Notes: generated by a model from the letters alone, not told the origin. Counted from the first letter of the stretch, positions 40,487-50,908 are shown. The stretch is DNA of 64,000 nucleotides from Photorhabdus laumondii subsp. laumondii (GCF_003343245.1 NZ_CP024901.1:2418001-2482000); one strand, 5' to 3'. Program-made: numbers and translations.

Positions 40487-41179
40487 ATGCATAAATATAA
40501 CAGCAAGATACTTATTATTGGCTCATCAAGTGAAATTGGGAATGCAATTTGCCGGCATGCGGTTGCAAGTGGTTATGAAGTATTAGGCACTTCACGTAAA
40601 CCGCGTAATGAAGAAATTTATTTAGATGTTATGTCGGATAACAGTGTTAGAGAAGCCATTGGCATTGCAGTTGAGAAGATGAAATGTATTGACGCGGTTA
40701 TCTATACACCGGCAATCTCATTGGATGGTTTATTGCATGCTCAGGATATTGAGGGTTGGCATGACGTTTTTAATGTCAACTTATTTGGTGCAGCAAGAGT
40801 AGCAAAATATTTGCTGCCACATTTTATGAAGAATCGTAATGGCGTGATGCAATTTATCTCTTCTACAGCAAGTTTACGTGGAGAGACCGGTGCCACCGCT
40901 TATTCTTGTTCGAAAGCCGCCATGAATGCATTGGTAAAAAACATCTCTAATGACTATGGCCGTTTTAATATTAGGGCCTACACTGTCATGCCGGGATATG
41001 TTGATGGTGGTATGTTGCGTCATATTTCCCCAGAAAAGAAGATGGAATTCGCTAGAAGCACCGCATTAAGACGAATGGCAGATATTAATGAAATTGCCAG
41101 TTTTTGTGTGGGGACGTTGAGTACATCAACCTATATTACAGGAACATCTCTTTGCATTGATGGGGGATTAAGTGGTTAA
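40487..41179 (+). CDS. Short-chain dehydrogenase/reductase
   Basis: Classical SDR of 230 residues. The nucleotide-binding loop is GSSSEIGNAI (residues 12-21), the active-site Ser is in MQFISSTASLRG, and Tyr139/Lys143 form YSCSK. The C-terminal GTSLCIDGGLSG closes the Rossmann fold. It resembles FabG-like 3-oxoacyl reductases, but without a fatty-acid gene nearby it more likely acts on a secondary metabolite. It precedes a carbamoyltransferase in the same direction, with ~590 bp and an ERIC between them. Confidence 0.85.
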   Translation: MHKYNSKILIIGSSSEIGNAICRHAVASGYEVLGTSRKPRNEEIYLDVMSDNSVREAIGIAVEKMKCIDAVIYTPAISLDGLLHAQDIEGWHDVFNVNLFGAARVAKYLLPHFMKNRNGVMQFISSTASLRGETGATAYSCSKAAMNALVKNISNDYGRFNIRAYTVMPGYVDGGMLRHISPEKKMEFARSTALRRMADINEIASFCVGTLSTSTYITGTSLCIDGGLSG

Positions 41180-41773
41180 TAGCTAAAATAGCAGATTGGA
41201 TTTATAATAAATATATTTCTTCACCTGGCTGAATATTGCCAATCGTTTTAATGAGAAAAGGTTATTATTTCAATGTTGGCTTCGCTATTTTTAATAGAAT
41301 CTGTACCCTATGGATTTCAAGATGCTTCGCGGCAAGGGAGCGAATCCCTGGGAGCATAGATAACGATGTGACCGGGGTGAGTGAGTGCAGCCAACAAAGG
41401 GCAATTTGGAAGATGACGGGTATGAAACTGATTATCAGATATCTTTACTTTTATATTGTTTATGAGTTATTTTTCTGGGTAAATGAGAGTCTATCCCAAT
41501 AGTCGTAATTGTTGCAGGTAGTTAGTTGGAATGCGTTTTTCAATATATATTTTGCCGGAGGGTGTTGAATTTAAATTTAATTTAATCACTCATTAAATAG
41601 AAATGAAGAATAATTTTAAATACATAAAATAATGCATTTGGTTTCGGTGGTAACAATGCCATTACTTTGTTTGGCAAGGTAACTTGATTCCACTTAATAC
41701 AAAATGGGCTATCAGTATAAAGCGTATAGTTTAATTTTTATGAAAGAAAAATAACAATTTGGAGGTGAAGAAA
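41180..41773 (+). other. Intergenic region with ERIC, upstream of the carbamoyltransferase
   Basis: About 590 bp holding one ERIC copy and otherwise A+T-rich DNA. No gene seen; the promoter of the carbamoyltransferase gene should lie in 41425-41773. Confidence 0.5.
41302..41424 (+). repeat. ERIC repeat, slightly eroded (123 bp)
   Basis: Matches the family along its length but both ends have changed (TGTACCC at left, GGGTATG at right) and a few bases are missing from the CGCGACGG block, so it is an older copy. Confidence 0.9.
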
Positions 41774-43525
41774 ATGATTATATTAGGGATCAGTGGCCTT
41801 CCTAATGCTCAACGTTTTCTGCGAGAGAATAATCCAGAGGTGAGTAAATTAGATGAACGTATTTGCCAGGGAGTCGATAGTGCAGCCTGTGTGATTATTG
41901 ATGGAAAAATTGTTGCAGCGGCGGCGGAAGAGCGTTTTACGGGAGAGAAAGGAACAGGGCGGTTTCCTGCTAATGCCATTAATTATTGTTTGGCGGAAGC
42001 AGGTCTTACGCAAGATGATATACAGGTGATTGCCCACGGTTTTAATTATGATAATTATCGCCGATTTTTCATGTCTAATGAAGCGTTATTCGAGGAGGTT
42101 TTTAGTGGAAAAACTATGATTAATGCATTAACTGCTGAGGGATGGCAGAATATTGAATCGCGTTTTCAAGGGGTAGATCATCATTTGGCTCATGCGGCAT
42201 CAACCTTTTATCCTAGTGGCTTCCCTTCTGCATTGTGCATTATTTCAGACGGTATGGGTGAAATAGAATCCTTAAGTGTTTATCTTGCTAAAGACCAACA
42301 ATTCCAGAAATTGTACAGCCAGCCAATTAGCTCTTCATTAGGCATATTTTATTCTATCTGTACCCGGTTCCTTGGCTTTGTATTTAATAGCGATGAATAT
42401 AAAGTTATGGGACTTTCTGCGTATGGTAACCCTGAACGATATCGTGATATTTTCAATGAATTAGCTCAATTCGATGTAGAGAGCGGAACGATACAGATAA
42501 ACTGGTTACCGCCAGCATTTGATAATGCGGAATATGGTTTTCCCGCTGCAATGGCACAACTTAGTGATATGTTTGGTTTTACGCCGAGAAGAGAAGATGA
42601 CACTTTACGGGATGTTCATCAGGATTTTGCTGCCGGATTACAGGAAAAATTTACACTGCTGCTGAAACAGTTAGTAACCTATTGGCTGGGAAAAACGGGT
42701 GAAACATCACTCTGTCTTGCTGGAGGATCATTCTTAAACTGCAAAGCAAATCAAGTTCTTTGTCAGCTTGATGGTGTGGAAAACGTCTTTGTTCAACCGG
42801 CATCGGGGGATGATGGTTCGGCTTTGGGCGCTGCGCTTTTTGTGGCTGGTGAATATCACAATGGTGCCGATTCTTGCTTTAATCCTTACCTCGGTCCTCG
42901 TTTCTCTACCGATGAAGTCCGTAATGTATTATTCCGACATGGTGGCAATGCAGGAATGAAATGGCGTTATTTAGGGCTGAATGATGATTATTTTGCGACC
43001 GCGGCTAAAGATATCGCAGAAGATAAAATCATTGCTTGGTTCCATGATCGGATGGAATTTGGCCCAAGAGCACTGGGCAACCGTTCAATTTTGGCTTTGC
43101 CGGCAGGTGAAAGAATAAAAGATAGAATCAATAGTACAGTGAAATTCCGTGAGGCTTTCCGACCATTTGCCCCGGCAATTTTGGATGAGGATTGCGACAC
43201 TATTTTTGAGACACGCAATTTAATGCCGACTCGATATATGCTTTGCACCGCCAAAGTAAAACCAGAAATGATGAAGCCGGTGTCAGGTATTGTCCATGCT
43301 GATGGAACGGCGCGTATTCAGCTTGTTGAACGTGCTTTTAACGCAACTTTTTGGCGATTATTGAAAGAGGTACAGAAGATAACCGGTTATGGTTGTCTGG
43401 TGAATACTTCATTCAACGTTAGAGGACAGCCGCTTATTATGTCACCGGAGATTGCAATAGAGACGTTTTTGAAAACTTCACTGGACAAACTTTATATTGA
43501 GGGATTTGTCGTATGGAAAGAATAA
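41774..43525 (+). CDS. NodU/CmcH-family carbamoyltransferase
   Basis: O-carbamoyltransferase that moves a carbamoyl group from carbamoyl phosphate (through an adenylated intermediate) onto a hydroxyl of a small molecule. The Kae1-like N-terminal domain shows VDHHLAHAASTFYPSGFPSA and SDGMGEIES; the C-terminal domain shows WFHDRMEFGPRALGNRSILA, DGTARIQLV and NTSFNVRGQPL, all family hallmarks. The ATG at 41774 is chosen because GGAGGTG sits seven bases upstream. At 583 residues it is complete. Such enzymes decorate natural products and Nod factors; with the SDR upstream it suggests a small tailoring locus, product unknown. Confidence 0.88.
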   Translation: MIILGISGLPNAQRFLRENNPEVSKLDERICQGVDSAACVIIDGKIVAAAAEERFTGEKGTGRFPANAINYCLAEAGLTQDDIQVIAHGFNYDNYRRFFMSNEALFEEVFSGKTMINALTAEGWQNIESRFQGVDHHLAHAASTFYPSGFPSALCIISDGMGEIESLSVYLAKDQQFQKLYSQPISSSLGIFYSICTRFLGFVFNSDEYKVMGLSAYGNPERYRDIFNELAQFDVESGTIQINWLPPAFDNAEYGFPAAMAQLSDMFGFTPRREDDTLRDVHQDFAAGLQEKFTLLLKQLVTYWLGKTGETSLCLAGGSFLNCKANQVLCQLDGVENVFVQPASGDDGSALGAALFVAGEYHNGADSCFNPYLGPRFSTDEVRNVLFRHGGNAGMKWRYLGLNDDYFATAAKDIAEDKIIAWFHDRMEFGPRALGNRSILALPAGERIKDRINSTVKFREAFRPFAPAILDEDCDTIFETRNLMPTRYMLCTAKVKPEMMKPVSGIVHADGTARIQLVERAFNATFWRLLKEVQKITGYGCLVNTSFNVRGQPLIMSPEIAIETFLKTSLDKLYIEGFVVWKE

Positions 43526-43718
43526 TCCTGATGGCGTCCTGATAAAAATGTCAGTTAATTGATTTTGGGATAACATGTGTTTCTTTGTCATCTTAGAAAA
43601 ATGTTTGGAGATAATATTTGATGATATGGAAACACATTCTTTCTATTTGCAAAACAGAGATTGTTTGCCGGGCGGCATAACGTTATCATCGATCAGCAAA
43701 GGTAATATAAAAATATGA

Positions 43719-43763
43719 TATACCCAATGGATTTCAAGATGGATCGCGACGGCAAGGGAGTGA
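43719..43763 (+). repeat. Truncated ERIC repeat (left third)
   Basis: Begins TATACCCAATGGATTTCAAG and stops after GGCAAGGGAGTGA, where unrelated DNA ahead of the toxin-antitoxin locus begins. The rest of 43526-43846 has no visible gene. Confidence 0.85.
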
Positions 43764-43846
43764 TGGGGATTTGGTAACGTATATCAATATGCTATCATGA
43801 TATAGAGTTGATATATATTGTTTTGGCATGATTCGGAGAAAACACT

Positions 43847-44131
43847 ATGCACAATACCCAAGGAAAAACCATATCCAGTTTCTTAATCCGTTTACGTAAT
43901 CAGGATACGCCCACAGGGATCAGCGCCGGGACGCTCGATGAACTGGTTAAAGTCACTGGTCTGAGTAAAACTGAAATCGCACACCTTGCTTTGCGCAACT
44001 TTGCTGACCGCTACCTACCGCACTACGAGAAAGATGACGGACCATTGAGTGATGAGCAGATCTGTACCATCCGTGAAGCGAGCGCAGCTAGCGACATTGC
44101 GGATGATAACTTTACTCAACGCCTGTTCTGA
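43847..44131 (+). CDS. Antitoxin-like protein (partner of PemK pseudogene), 94 aa
   Basis: Small protein with a helical N-terminal half (GTLDELVKVTGLSKTEIAHLALRNFADRYL) that could be a ribbon-helix-helix DNA-binding domain and a C-terminal tail suited to bind a toxin. The SD CGGAG lies about eight bases before the ATG. Its stop is 14 bp before the toxin start, so both were one operon. Base composition is clearly more GC-rich than the surroundings, a sign of transfer. With the toxin broken it may persist as a free antitoxin or regulator. Confidence 0.6.
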   Translation: MHNTQGKTISSFLIRLRNQDTPTGISAGTLDELVKVTGLSKTEIAHLALRNFADRYLPHYEKDDGPLSDEQICTIREASAASDIADDNFTQRLF

Positions 44132-44145
44132 TCGAGAGGCAACGG

Positions 44146-44568
44146 ATGGCACAGCAACACAAAACTATCAGGTTTACTCCCCTTGCCACTATCGGCAGCA
44201 TTGTGTGGTGCCGGTTTCCTGAAAGGGTCGGGACGCCGGGACCGAAACCTTGACCGGCGCTAGTAGTCGCTGTATCCCCTACTGATCACGCGGTGATTGT
44301 AGTTTACGGCACCTCGCAGAAAACCCATCAGATTTACCCTGGCGAATTTCTTATTCAGACAACGGACACCGATTTTGAACTGACTGGCCTTGCTTACGAC
44401 ACAAAATTCAATTTAAACCACGAAGTAAAACTGTTTTATGATTCTAACTGGTTTGAAATTGTGCCAGCTTGGCGTACGTTGCCAATCTCTGTTACGCCGT
44501 GTATGGGGATACTGCCAGCCAGCTACTATGATGCTGTACGACAAGCCGCGGCACACCTCAAAAAGTAG
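44146..44568 (+). pseudogene. PemK/MazF-like toxin gene with an in-frame stop
   Basis: Starting at ATG 44146 (ribosome site GAGAGG) the frame reads MAQQHKTIRFTPLATIG, then IVWCRFPERVGTPGPKP, a TGA at 44251-44253, then PALVVAVSPTDHAVIVVYGT to a natural stop at 44568. The expected family sequence at the break is GPKPRPALVV, so a single CGA-to-TGA change explains the loss. Both halves stay in one frame with no deletions. The family cleaves mRNA. The downstream part could start at a GTG (44293) but would lack the first beta strands. Confidence 0.8.
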
Positions 44569-45107
44569 CTAAATTTATTGCTTTAATTGGAGGGGCGGGC
44601 TATATACACAAAGAGCTCAGGTATTTTGAACTTGAGCTCTTCTTCTAGAAATTTGCTGGTGGAAAGCGGCATTGCCATTCAATGTATTCTCTCGGTATGA
44701 GAGAAATAGCATAAGGAGTTATTAAATGAAGAATCAGTTTAATCAGTTTCATGAATATTTGTATATAAAGAAGAGCTTGATTTCTTTAATTTAAATTTTT
44801 ATTAATAAATTTTGTTGATATAAAAAGTTTCCTTTGCTATTTTACAGACATTACAAATGGAACAGGAATTATATTTATGAGCGCGAAGTTACATTAATAG
44901 TTTTGAGCATAAAATTCAGGGCGTTATTATTTCTAACGAAACTTATAGATTGAGATTATTATAATAAAAAATCTTATTTTCTGGATATTCTTTTTATTTT
45001 TATCGTTGTAACATAAAAATACAAGAAGCAAATATTGGTACAACCAGTTTGCAAGATGATTAAACAATAACTTAAGTTGAAGTTACCCCATTAAATGGAT
45101 GGCTAAT
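44569..45107 (+). other. lux upstream region
   Basis: About 540 bp. AAGAGCTCA (44611-44619) pairs with TGAGCTCTT (44633-44641) as a probable terminator of the toxin-antitoxin locus. The remaining A+T-rich DNA before luxC should hold the lux promoter; no LuxR box-like palindrome was noticed. Confidence 0.5.
44611..44641. terminator. Hairpin upstream of the lux operon
   Basis: Nine-base stem AAGAGCTCA / TGAGCTCTT around GGTATTTTGAACT; isolates the lux operon from upstream transcription. Confidence 0.65.
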
Positions 45108-46550
45108 ATGACTAAAAAAATTTCATTCATTATTAACGGCCAGGTTGAAATTTTTCCCGAAAGTGATGATTTAGTGCAATCCATTAATTTTGGTGATAAT
45201 AGTGTTTACCTGCCAATATTGAATAATTCTCATGTAAAAAACATTATTGATTATAATGAAAATAATAAATTACGGTTGCATAATATTGTCAATTTTCTCT
45301 ATACGGTAGGGCAAAGATGGAAAAATGAAGAATATTCAAGACGCAGGACATACATTCGTGATTTAAAAAAATATATGGGATATTCAGAAGCAATGGCCAA
45401 GTTAGAGGCCAACTGGATATCTATGATTTTATGTTCTAAAGGTGGCCTTTATGATGTTGTAGAAAATGAACTTGGTTCTCGCCATATCATGGATGAATGG
45501 CTACCTCAGGATGAAAGTTATATTAAGGCTTTTCCGAAAGGTAAGTCTATACATCTGTTGGCAGGTAATGTTCCATTATCTGGGATCATGTCTATATTAC
45601 GCGCAATTTTAACCAAGAATCAGTGTATTATAAAAACATCGTCAACCGATCCCTTTACCGCTAATGCATTAGCGTTAAGCTTTATCGATGTAGACCCTAA
45701 TCATCCGATAACGCGCTCTTTGTCTGTTGTATATTGGCCACACCAAGGTGATACATCACTCGCAAAAGAAATTATGCAACATATGGATGTTATTGTCGCT
45801 TGGGGAGGGGAAGATGCGATTAATTGGGCTGTAGAACATGCACCACCCTATGCTGACGTGATTAAATTTGGCTCTAAAAAGAGTTTTTGCATTATTGATA
45901 ATCCAGTTGATTTAACGTCAGCAGCTACCGGTGCGGCTCATGATATTTGTTTTTACGATCAGCGCGCTTGTTTTTCTGCCCAAAACATATATTACATGGG
46001 AAATCAGTATGAGGAATTTAAGTTAGCGTTGATAGAAAAACTTAATCTATATGCGCATATATTACCAAACGCCAAAAAAGATTTTGATGAAAAGGCGGCC
46101 TATTCTTTAGTCCAAAAAGAGAGCTTATTTGCTGGATTAAAAGTAGAGGTGGATGTTCATCAACGTTGGATGATTATTGAGTCAAATGCGGGTGTGGAAT
46201 TTAATCAACCACTTGGCAGATGTGTGTATCTTCATCACGTCGATAATATTGAGCAAGTATTGCCTTATGTTCAAAAAAATAAGACACAAACCATATCTAT
46301 TTTTCCTTGGGAATCCGCATTTAAGTATCGAGATGCGTTGGCATTAAGAGGTGCGGAAAGGATTGTAGAAGCAGGAATGAATAATATATTTCGAGTTGGT
46401 GGATCTCATGACGGAATGAGGCCGTTACAACGATTAGTGACATATATTTCTCATGAGAGGCCATCTCATTATACTGCTAAGGATGTTGCGGTTGAAATAG
46501 AACAGACTCGATTCCTGGAAGAAGATAAGTTCCTTGTATTTGTCCCGTAA
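45108..46550 (+). CDS. luxC: Fatty acid reductase (acyl-CoA reductase subunit) LuxC
   Basis: Reductase of the fatty-acid reductase complex: takes the acyl group from LuxE and reduces it with NADPH to the long-chain aldehyde used by luciferase. 480 residues matching Photorhabdus LuxC, with the acyl-accepting cysteine in [13 protein letters not shown] and a nucleotide-binding aldehyde-dehydrogenase-like core. I chose the ATG at 45108 ([11 protein letters not shown]); another ATG three codons upstream (45099) is open, and neither has a strong SD. First gene of luxCDABE; no luxI or luxR in the window. Confidence 0.97.
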   Translation: MTKKISFIINGQVEIFPESDDLVQSINFGDNSVYLPILNNSHVKNIIDYNENNKLRLHNIVNFLYTVGQRWKNEEYSRRRTYIRDLKKYMGYSEAMAKLEANWISMILCSKGGLYDVVENELGSRHIMDEWLPQDESYIKAFPKGKSIHLLAGNVPLSGIMSILRAILTKNQCIIKTSSTDPFTANALALSFIDVDPNHPITRSLSVVYWPHQGDTSLAKEIMQHMDVIVAWGGEDAINWAVEHAPPYADVIKFGSKKSFCIIDNPVDLTSAATGAAHDICFYDQRACFSAQNIYYMGNQYEEFKLALIEKLNLYAHILPNAKKDFDEKAAYSLVQKESLFAGLKVEVDVHQRWMIIESNAGVEFNQPLGRCVYLHHVDNIEQVLPYVQKNKTQTISIFPWESAFKYRDALALRGAERIVEAGMNNIFRVGGSHDGMRPLQRLVTYISHERPSHYTAKDVAVEIEQTRFLEEDKFLVFVP

Positions 46551-46562
46551 TAGGTAAAAAGT

Positions 46563-47486
46563 ATGGAAAATAAATCCAAATATAAAACCATCGACCATGT
46601 TCTTTGTGTTGAAGGAAATAAAAAAATTCATGTTTGGGAAACGCTGCCAGAAGAAAACAGCCCAAAGAGAAAGAATACCATTATTATTGCGTCGGGTTTT
46701 GCCCGAAGGATGGATCATTTTGCTGGTTTAGCGGAATATTTATCGCGGAATGGGTTTCATGTGATTCGCTATGATTCACTTCACCACGTTGGGTTGAGTT
46801 CAGGGACAATTGATGAATTTACAATGTCTATAGGAAAACAGAGCCTATTAGCCGTGGTTGATTGGTTAAATACACGAAAAATAAATAACCGTGGTATTTT
46901 GGCTTCAAGCTTATCTGCACGGATAGTTTATGCAAGTCTATCTGAAATTAATGTTTCATTTTTAATCACCGCAGTCGGTGTTGTTAACTTAAGATATACG
47001 CTTGAAAGAGCTTTAGGATTTGATTATCTCAGTTTACCCATTAATGAATTGCCGAATAATTTGGATTTTGAAGGCCATAAATTGGGTGCTGAAGTCTTTG
47101 CGAGAGATTGCCTTGATTTTGGCTGGGAAGATTTAACTTCTACAATCAATAGCATGATGTATCTTGATATACCGTTTATTGCTTTTACTGCAAATAACGA
47201 CAATTGGGTAAAGCAAGATGAAGTTATCACATTGTTATCAAATATTCGTAGTAATCGATGCAAGATATATTCTTTGCTAGGGAGTTCGCATGACTTGGGT
47301 GAAAACTTAGTGGTCCTGCGCAATTTTTATCAATCGGTTACGAAGGCTGCTATCGCGATGGATAATGATCGTCTGGATATTGATGTTGATATTATTGAAC
47401 CATCATTCGAACATCTAACTATTGCGACAGTCAATGAACGTCGAATGAAAATTGAGATTGAAAATCAAGCGATTTCGCTGTCTTAA
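46563..47486 (+). CDS. luxD: Acyl transferase LuxD
   Basis: Thioesterase-type acyltransferase that diverts C14 acyl groups from fatty-acid synthesis to the reductase complex. Alpha/beta-hydrolase fold with the nucleophile Ser in GILASSLSARIVYA and the late His in LLGSSHDLGENL. 307 residues. It starts 12 bp after luxC and is followed by an ERIC repeat. Confidence 0.96.
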   Translation: MENKSKYKTIDHVLCVEGNKKIHVWETLPEENSPKRKNTIIIASGFARRMDHFAGLAEYLSRNGFHVIRYDSLHHVGLSSGTIDEFTMSIGKQSLLAVVDWLNTRKINNRGILASSLSARIVYASLSEINVSFLITAVGVVNLRYTLERALGFDYLSLPINELPNNLDFEGHKLGAEVFARDCLDFGWEDLTSTINSMMYLDIPFIAFTANNDNWVKQDEVITLLSNIRSNRCKIYSLLGSSHDLGENLVVLRNFYQSVTKAAIAMDNDRLDIDVDIIEPSFEHLTIATVNERRMKIEIENQAISLS

Positions 47487-47502
47487 AACCTATTGGGATA
47501 GA

Positions 47503-47629
47503 TATTACCCTATAGATTTCAAGATGGATCGCGACGGCAAGGGAGCGAATCCCGGGAGCATAGCAAACTATGTGACCGGGGTGAGTGAGTGCAGCCAACA
47601 AAGAAGCAACTTGAAAGATAACGGGTATA
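47503..47629 (+). repeat. ERIC repeat between luxD and luxA
   Basis: 127 bp, left end slightly altered (TATTACCC). It lies inside the lux operon, 16 bp after luxD and 33 bp before luxA. Repeats at this place have been described for terrestrial luminous bacteria. Confidence 0.95.
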
Positions 47630-47662
47630 GTTAATTCTATCACTCAAATATAAGGGCTCTCT

Positions 47663-48742
47663 ATGAAATTTGGAAACTTTTTGCTTACATACCAACCCCC
47701 CCAATTTTCTCAAACAGAAGTAATGAAACGTTTGGTTAAATTAGGTCGTATTTCTGAGGAGTGTGGTTTTGATACTGTATGGTTACTGGAGCATCATTTC
47801 ACGGAGTTTGGTTTGCTTGGTAACCCTTATGTCGCTGCTGCATATTTACTTGGTGCAACCAAAAAATTGAATGTAGGGACTGCGGCTATTGTTCTTCCCA
47901 CCGCTCATCCAGTGCGCCAACTTGAAGATGTGAATTTATTGGATCAAATGTCAAAAGGACGATTTCGGTTTGGTATTTGTCGGGGGCTTTACAATAAAGA
48001 CTTTCGCGTATTTGGCACGGATATGAATAACAGTCGCGCTTTAACGGAGTGCTGGTACGGGTTGATAAAAAATGGCATGACAGAGGGATATATGGAAGCT
48101 GATAATGAACATATCAAGTTCCATAAGGTAAAAGTAAACCCGACAGCATATAGTAAAGGTGGAGCCCCTGTTTATGTGGTTGCTGAATCAGCCTCGACAA
48201 CTGAATGGGCCGCTCAATTTGGTTTACCGATGATATTAAGTTGGATTATAAATACTAACGAAAAGAAAGCACAGCTTGAGCTTTATAACGAGGTGGCTCA
48301 AGAATATGGGCACGATATTCATAATATCGACCATTGCTTATCATATATAACATCTGTAAATTATGACTCAAATAAAGCGCAAGAGATTTGTCGGGATTTT
48401 CTAGGGCATTGGTATGATTCTTATGTGAATGCCACGACCATTTTTGATGATTCAGACAAAACAAGAGGTTATGATTTCAATAAAGGGCAGTGGCGTGACT
48501 TTGTATTAAAGGGACATAGAGATACTAATCGCCGCATTGATTACAGTTACGAAATCAATCCCGTGGGAACCCCGCAGGAATGCATTGACATAATTCAAAA
48601 AGACATTGATGCCACGGGAATATCAAATATCTGTTGTGGGTTTGAAGCGAATGGAACAGTAGACGAAATTATTGCTTCCATGAAGCTCTTCCAGTCTGAT
48701 GTCATGCCGTTTCTTAAAGAAAAACAACGTTCGCTATTATAG
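47663..48742 (+). CDS. luxA: Bacterial luciferase alpha subunit
   Basis: Catalytic subunit of the FMNH2-dependent monooxygenase that oxidises a long-chain aldehyde and emits blue-green light. TIM-barrel protein; visible active-site residues include His44-His45 in [10 protein letters not shown] and the reactive Cys in [15 protein letters not shown]. The mobile loop region is around residues 260-290 ([20 protein letters not shown]). 359 residues, intact. Cotranscribed with luxB 17 bp downstream. Confidence 0.98.
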   Translation: MKFGNFLLTYQPPQFSQTEVMKRLVKLGRISEECGFDTVWLLEHHFTEFGLLGNPYVAAAYLLGATKKLNVGTAAIVLPTAHPVRQLEDVNLLDQMSKGRFRFGICRGLYNKDFRVFGTDMNNSRALTECWYGLIKNGMTEGYMEADNEHIKFHKVKVNPTAYSKGGAPVYVVAESASTTEWAAQFGLPMILSWIINTNEKKAQLELYNEVAQEYGHDIHNIDHCLSYITSVNYDSNKAQEICRDFLGHWYDSYVNATTIFDDSDKTRGYDFNKGQWRDFVLKGHRDTNRRIDYSYEINPVGTPQECIDIIQKDIDATGISNICCGFEANGTVDEIIASMKLFQSDVMPFLKEKQRSLL

Positions 48743-48759
48743 TAGCTAAGGAAAAAGAA

Positions 48760-49734
48760 ATGAAATTTGGATTGTTCTTCCTTAACTTCATCAATTCAAC
48801 AACTGTTCAAGAACAAAGTATAGTTCGCATGCAGGAAATAACAGAGTATGTTGATAAGTTGAATTTTGAACAGATTTTGGTGTATGAAAATCATTTTTCA
48901 GGTAATGGTGTTGTCGGTGCTCCTCTGACTGTTTCTGGTTTTTTGCTCGGTTTAACAGAAAAAATTAAAATTGGCTCATTGAATCACATCATTACAACTC
49001 ATCATCCTGTCCGAATAGCGGAGGAGGCTTGCTTATTGGATCAATTAAGCGAAGGGAGATTTATTTTAGGGTTTAGTGATTGTGAAAAAAAAGATGAAAT
49101 GCGTCTTTTTAATCGCCCTGTTGAATATCAACAGCAACTATTTGAAGAGTGTTATGAAATCATTAACGATGCTTTAACAACAGGCTATTGTAATCCCGAT
49201 AATGATTTTTATAGTTTCCCTAAAATATCGGTAAACCCCCACGCTTATACCCAAGGCGGGCCTCGGAGATATGTCACAGCAACCAGTCATCATATTGTTG
49301 AGTGGGCGGCTAAAAAAGGCATTCCTCTCATCTTTAAGTGGGATGACTCCAATGATGTTAGATATGAATATGCTGAAAGGTATAAAGCCGTTGCTGATAA
49401 ATATGGTATTGACTTATCAGCGATAGATCATCAGTTAATGGTATTGGTTAACTATAACGAAGATAGTCACAAAGCTAAACAAGAGACGCGTGCATTTATC
49501 CGTGATTATGTTCTTGAAATGTATCCTAATGAAAATCTCGAAAATAAACTTGAAGAGATAATCACAGAAAACGCTGTCGGAGATTATACGGAATGTATAG
49601 CTGCGGCTAAGCTGGCAATTGAAAAGTGCGGTGCAAAAAGTGTATTGTTATCTTTTGAACCAATGAATGACTTGATGCACCAAAAAAACGTAATCAATAT
49701 TGTTAATGATAATATTAAAAAGTACCACATGTAG
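48760..49734 (+). CDS. luxB: Bacterial luciferase beta subunit
   Basis: Non-catalytic partner that stabilises the alpha subunit's active site. Homologous to LuxA but without the mobile loop, as usual (324 residues). N-terminus MKFGLFFLNFINSTTVQEQS; conserved YENHFSGNGVVGAPLTVSGF. The SD AAGGAAAAAG precedes the ATG. A strong hairpin follows the stop codon. Confidence 0.97.
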   Translation: MKFGLFFLNFINSTTVQEQSIVRMQEITEYVDKLNFEQILVYENHFSGNGVVGAPLTVSGFLLGLTEKIKIGSLNHIITTHHPVRIAEEACLLDQLSEGRFILGFSDCEKKDEMRLFNRPVEYQQQLFEECYEIINDALTTGYCNPDNDFYSFPKISVNPHAYTQGGPRRYVTATSHHIVEWAAKKGIPLIFKWDDSNDVRYEYAERYKAVADKYGIDLSAIDHQLMVLVNYNEDSHKAKQETRAFIRDYVLEMYPNENLENKLEEIITENAVGDYTECIAAAKLAIEKCGAKSVLLSFEPMNDLMHQKNVINIVNDNIKKYHM

Positions 49735-49740
49735 TAAAAG

Positions 49741-49765
49741 AATATGGCAGCAACGCTGCCATATT
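49741..49765 (+). terminator. Intra-operon hairpin between luxB and luxE
   Basis: Perfect ten-base stem AATATGGCAG / CTGCCATATT with a five-base loop, not followed by a clear U-run. It could attenuate luxE or protect the upstream mRNA 3' end. Confidence 0.6.
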
Positions 49766-49795
49766 CTCTAAATTATTTGGAGGGGTAAAACAGGT

Positions 49796-50908
49796 ATGAC
49801 TTCATATGTTGATAAACAAGAGATCATAGCAAGCTCAGAAATTGATGATTTGATTTTTTCCAGCGATCCATTAGCTTGGTCTTACGATGAACAGGAAAAA
49901 ATCAGAAACAAATTTGTTCTTGATGCATTTCGTAATCACTATAAACATTGTCAAGAATACCGTCACTACTGTCAGGTACACAAAGTAGACGACAATATTA
50001 CGGAAATTGATGACATACCTGTATTCCCAACATCAGTTTTTAAGTTTACTCGCTTATTAACTTCTCAGGAGAACGAGATTGAAAGTTGGTTTACCAGCAG
50101 CGGCACGAGTGGTTTAAAAAGTCAGGTGGCGCGTAACAGACTAAGTATTGAGAGACTCTTAGGCTCTGTGAGTTATGGCATGAAATATGTTGGTAGTTGG
50201 TTTGATCATCAAATAGAGTTGGTCAACTTAGGGCCAGATAGATTTAATGCTCATAACATTTGGTTTAAATATGTTATGAGCTTGGTAGAATTATTATATC
50301 CCACGACATTTACCGTAATGGAAGAACGAATAGATTTTGTTAAGACATTGAATAGCCTTGAGCGAATAAAAAATCAAGGAAAAGATATTTGTCTTATCGG
50401 CTCACCATACTTTATTTATTTGCTCTGCCAGTATATGAAAGATAAAAATATCTCATTTTATGGGGATAAAAACCTTTATATCATAACGGGGGGCGGCTGG
50501 AAAAGTTATGAAAAAGAGTCCCTAAAACGCGATGATTTCAATCATCTTTTATTCGACACGTTCAACCTCAATAATATTAGTCAAATCCGCGATATATTTA
50601 ATCAAGTTGAACTCAACACTTGTTTCTTTGAGGATGAAATGCAACGTAAACGTGTTCCGCCGTGGGTATATGCGCGAGCACTTGATCCTGAAACATTGAA
50701 ACCTGTACCTGATGGAATGCCGGGTTTGATGAGTTATATGGATGCGTCATCAACGAGTTATCCGGCATTTATTGTTACCGATGATGTCGGGATAATGAGC
50801 AGAGAATATGGTCAATATCCTGGTGTACTTGTTGAGATTTTACGTCGCGTCAATACGAGGGCACAGAAAGGGTGTGCTTTAAGCTTAAACCAAGCATTTA
50901 ATAGTTGA
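49796..50908 (+). CDS. luxE: Acyl-protein synthetase LuxE
   Basis: ATP-dependent synthetase of the fatty-acid reductase complex: activates fatty acid as acyl-AMP and holds it as a thioester before transfer to LuxC. 370 residues; the Ser/Thr/Gly-rich ATP motif is [14 protein letters not shown], and the C-terminal cysteine that carries the acyl group is in [12 protein letters not shown]. The SD TTGGAGGGG is strong. Last gene of the operon; luxG does not follow, as usual for Photorhabdus. A truncated ERIC begins at the base after the stop codon. Confidence 0.97.
   Translation: MTSYVDKQEIIASSEIDDLIFSSDPLAWSYDEQEKIRNKFVLDAFRNHYKHCQEYRHYCQVHKVDDNITEIDDIPVFPTSVFKFTRLLTSQENEIESWFTSSGTSGLKSQVARNRLSIERLLGSVSYGMKYVGSWFDHQIELVNLGPDRFNAHNIWFKYVMSLVELLYPTTFTVMEERIDFVKTLNSLERIKNQGKDICLIGSPYFIYLLCQYMKDKNISFYGDKNLYIITGGGWKSYEKESLKRDDFNHLLFDTFNLNNISQIRDIFNQVELNTCFFEDEMQRKRVPPWVYARALDPETLKPVPDGMPGLMSYMDASSTSYPAFIVTDDVGIMSREYGQYPGVLVEILRRVNTRAQKGCALSLNQAFNS

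Noticed and set aside
44569..45107. Possible lux box or luxR/luxI quorum-sensing control upstream of luxC
   Set aside because: No 20-bp palindrome of the lux-box type was seen and no luxI/luxR gene is in the window; Photorhabdus lux is not known to use that circuit.
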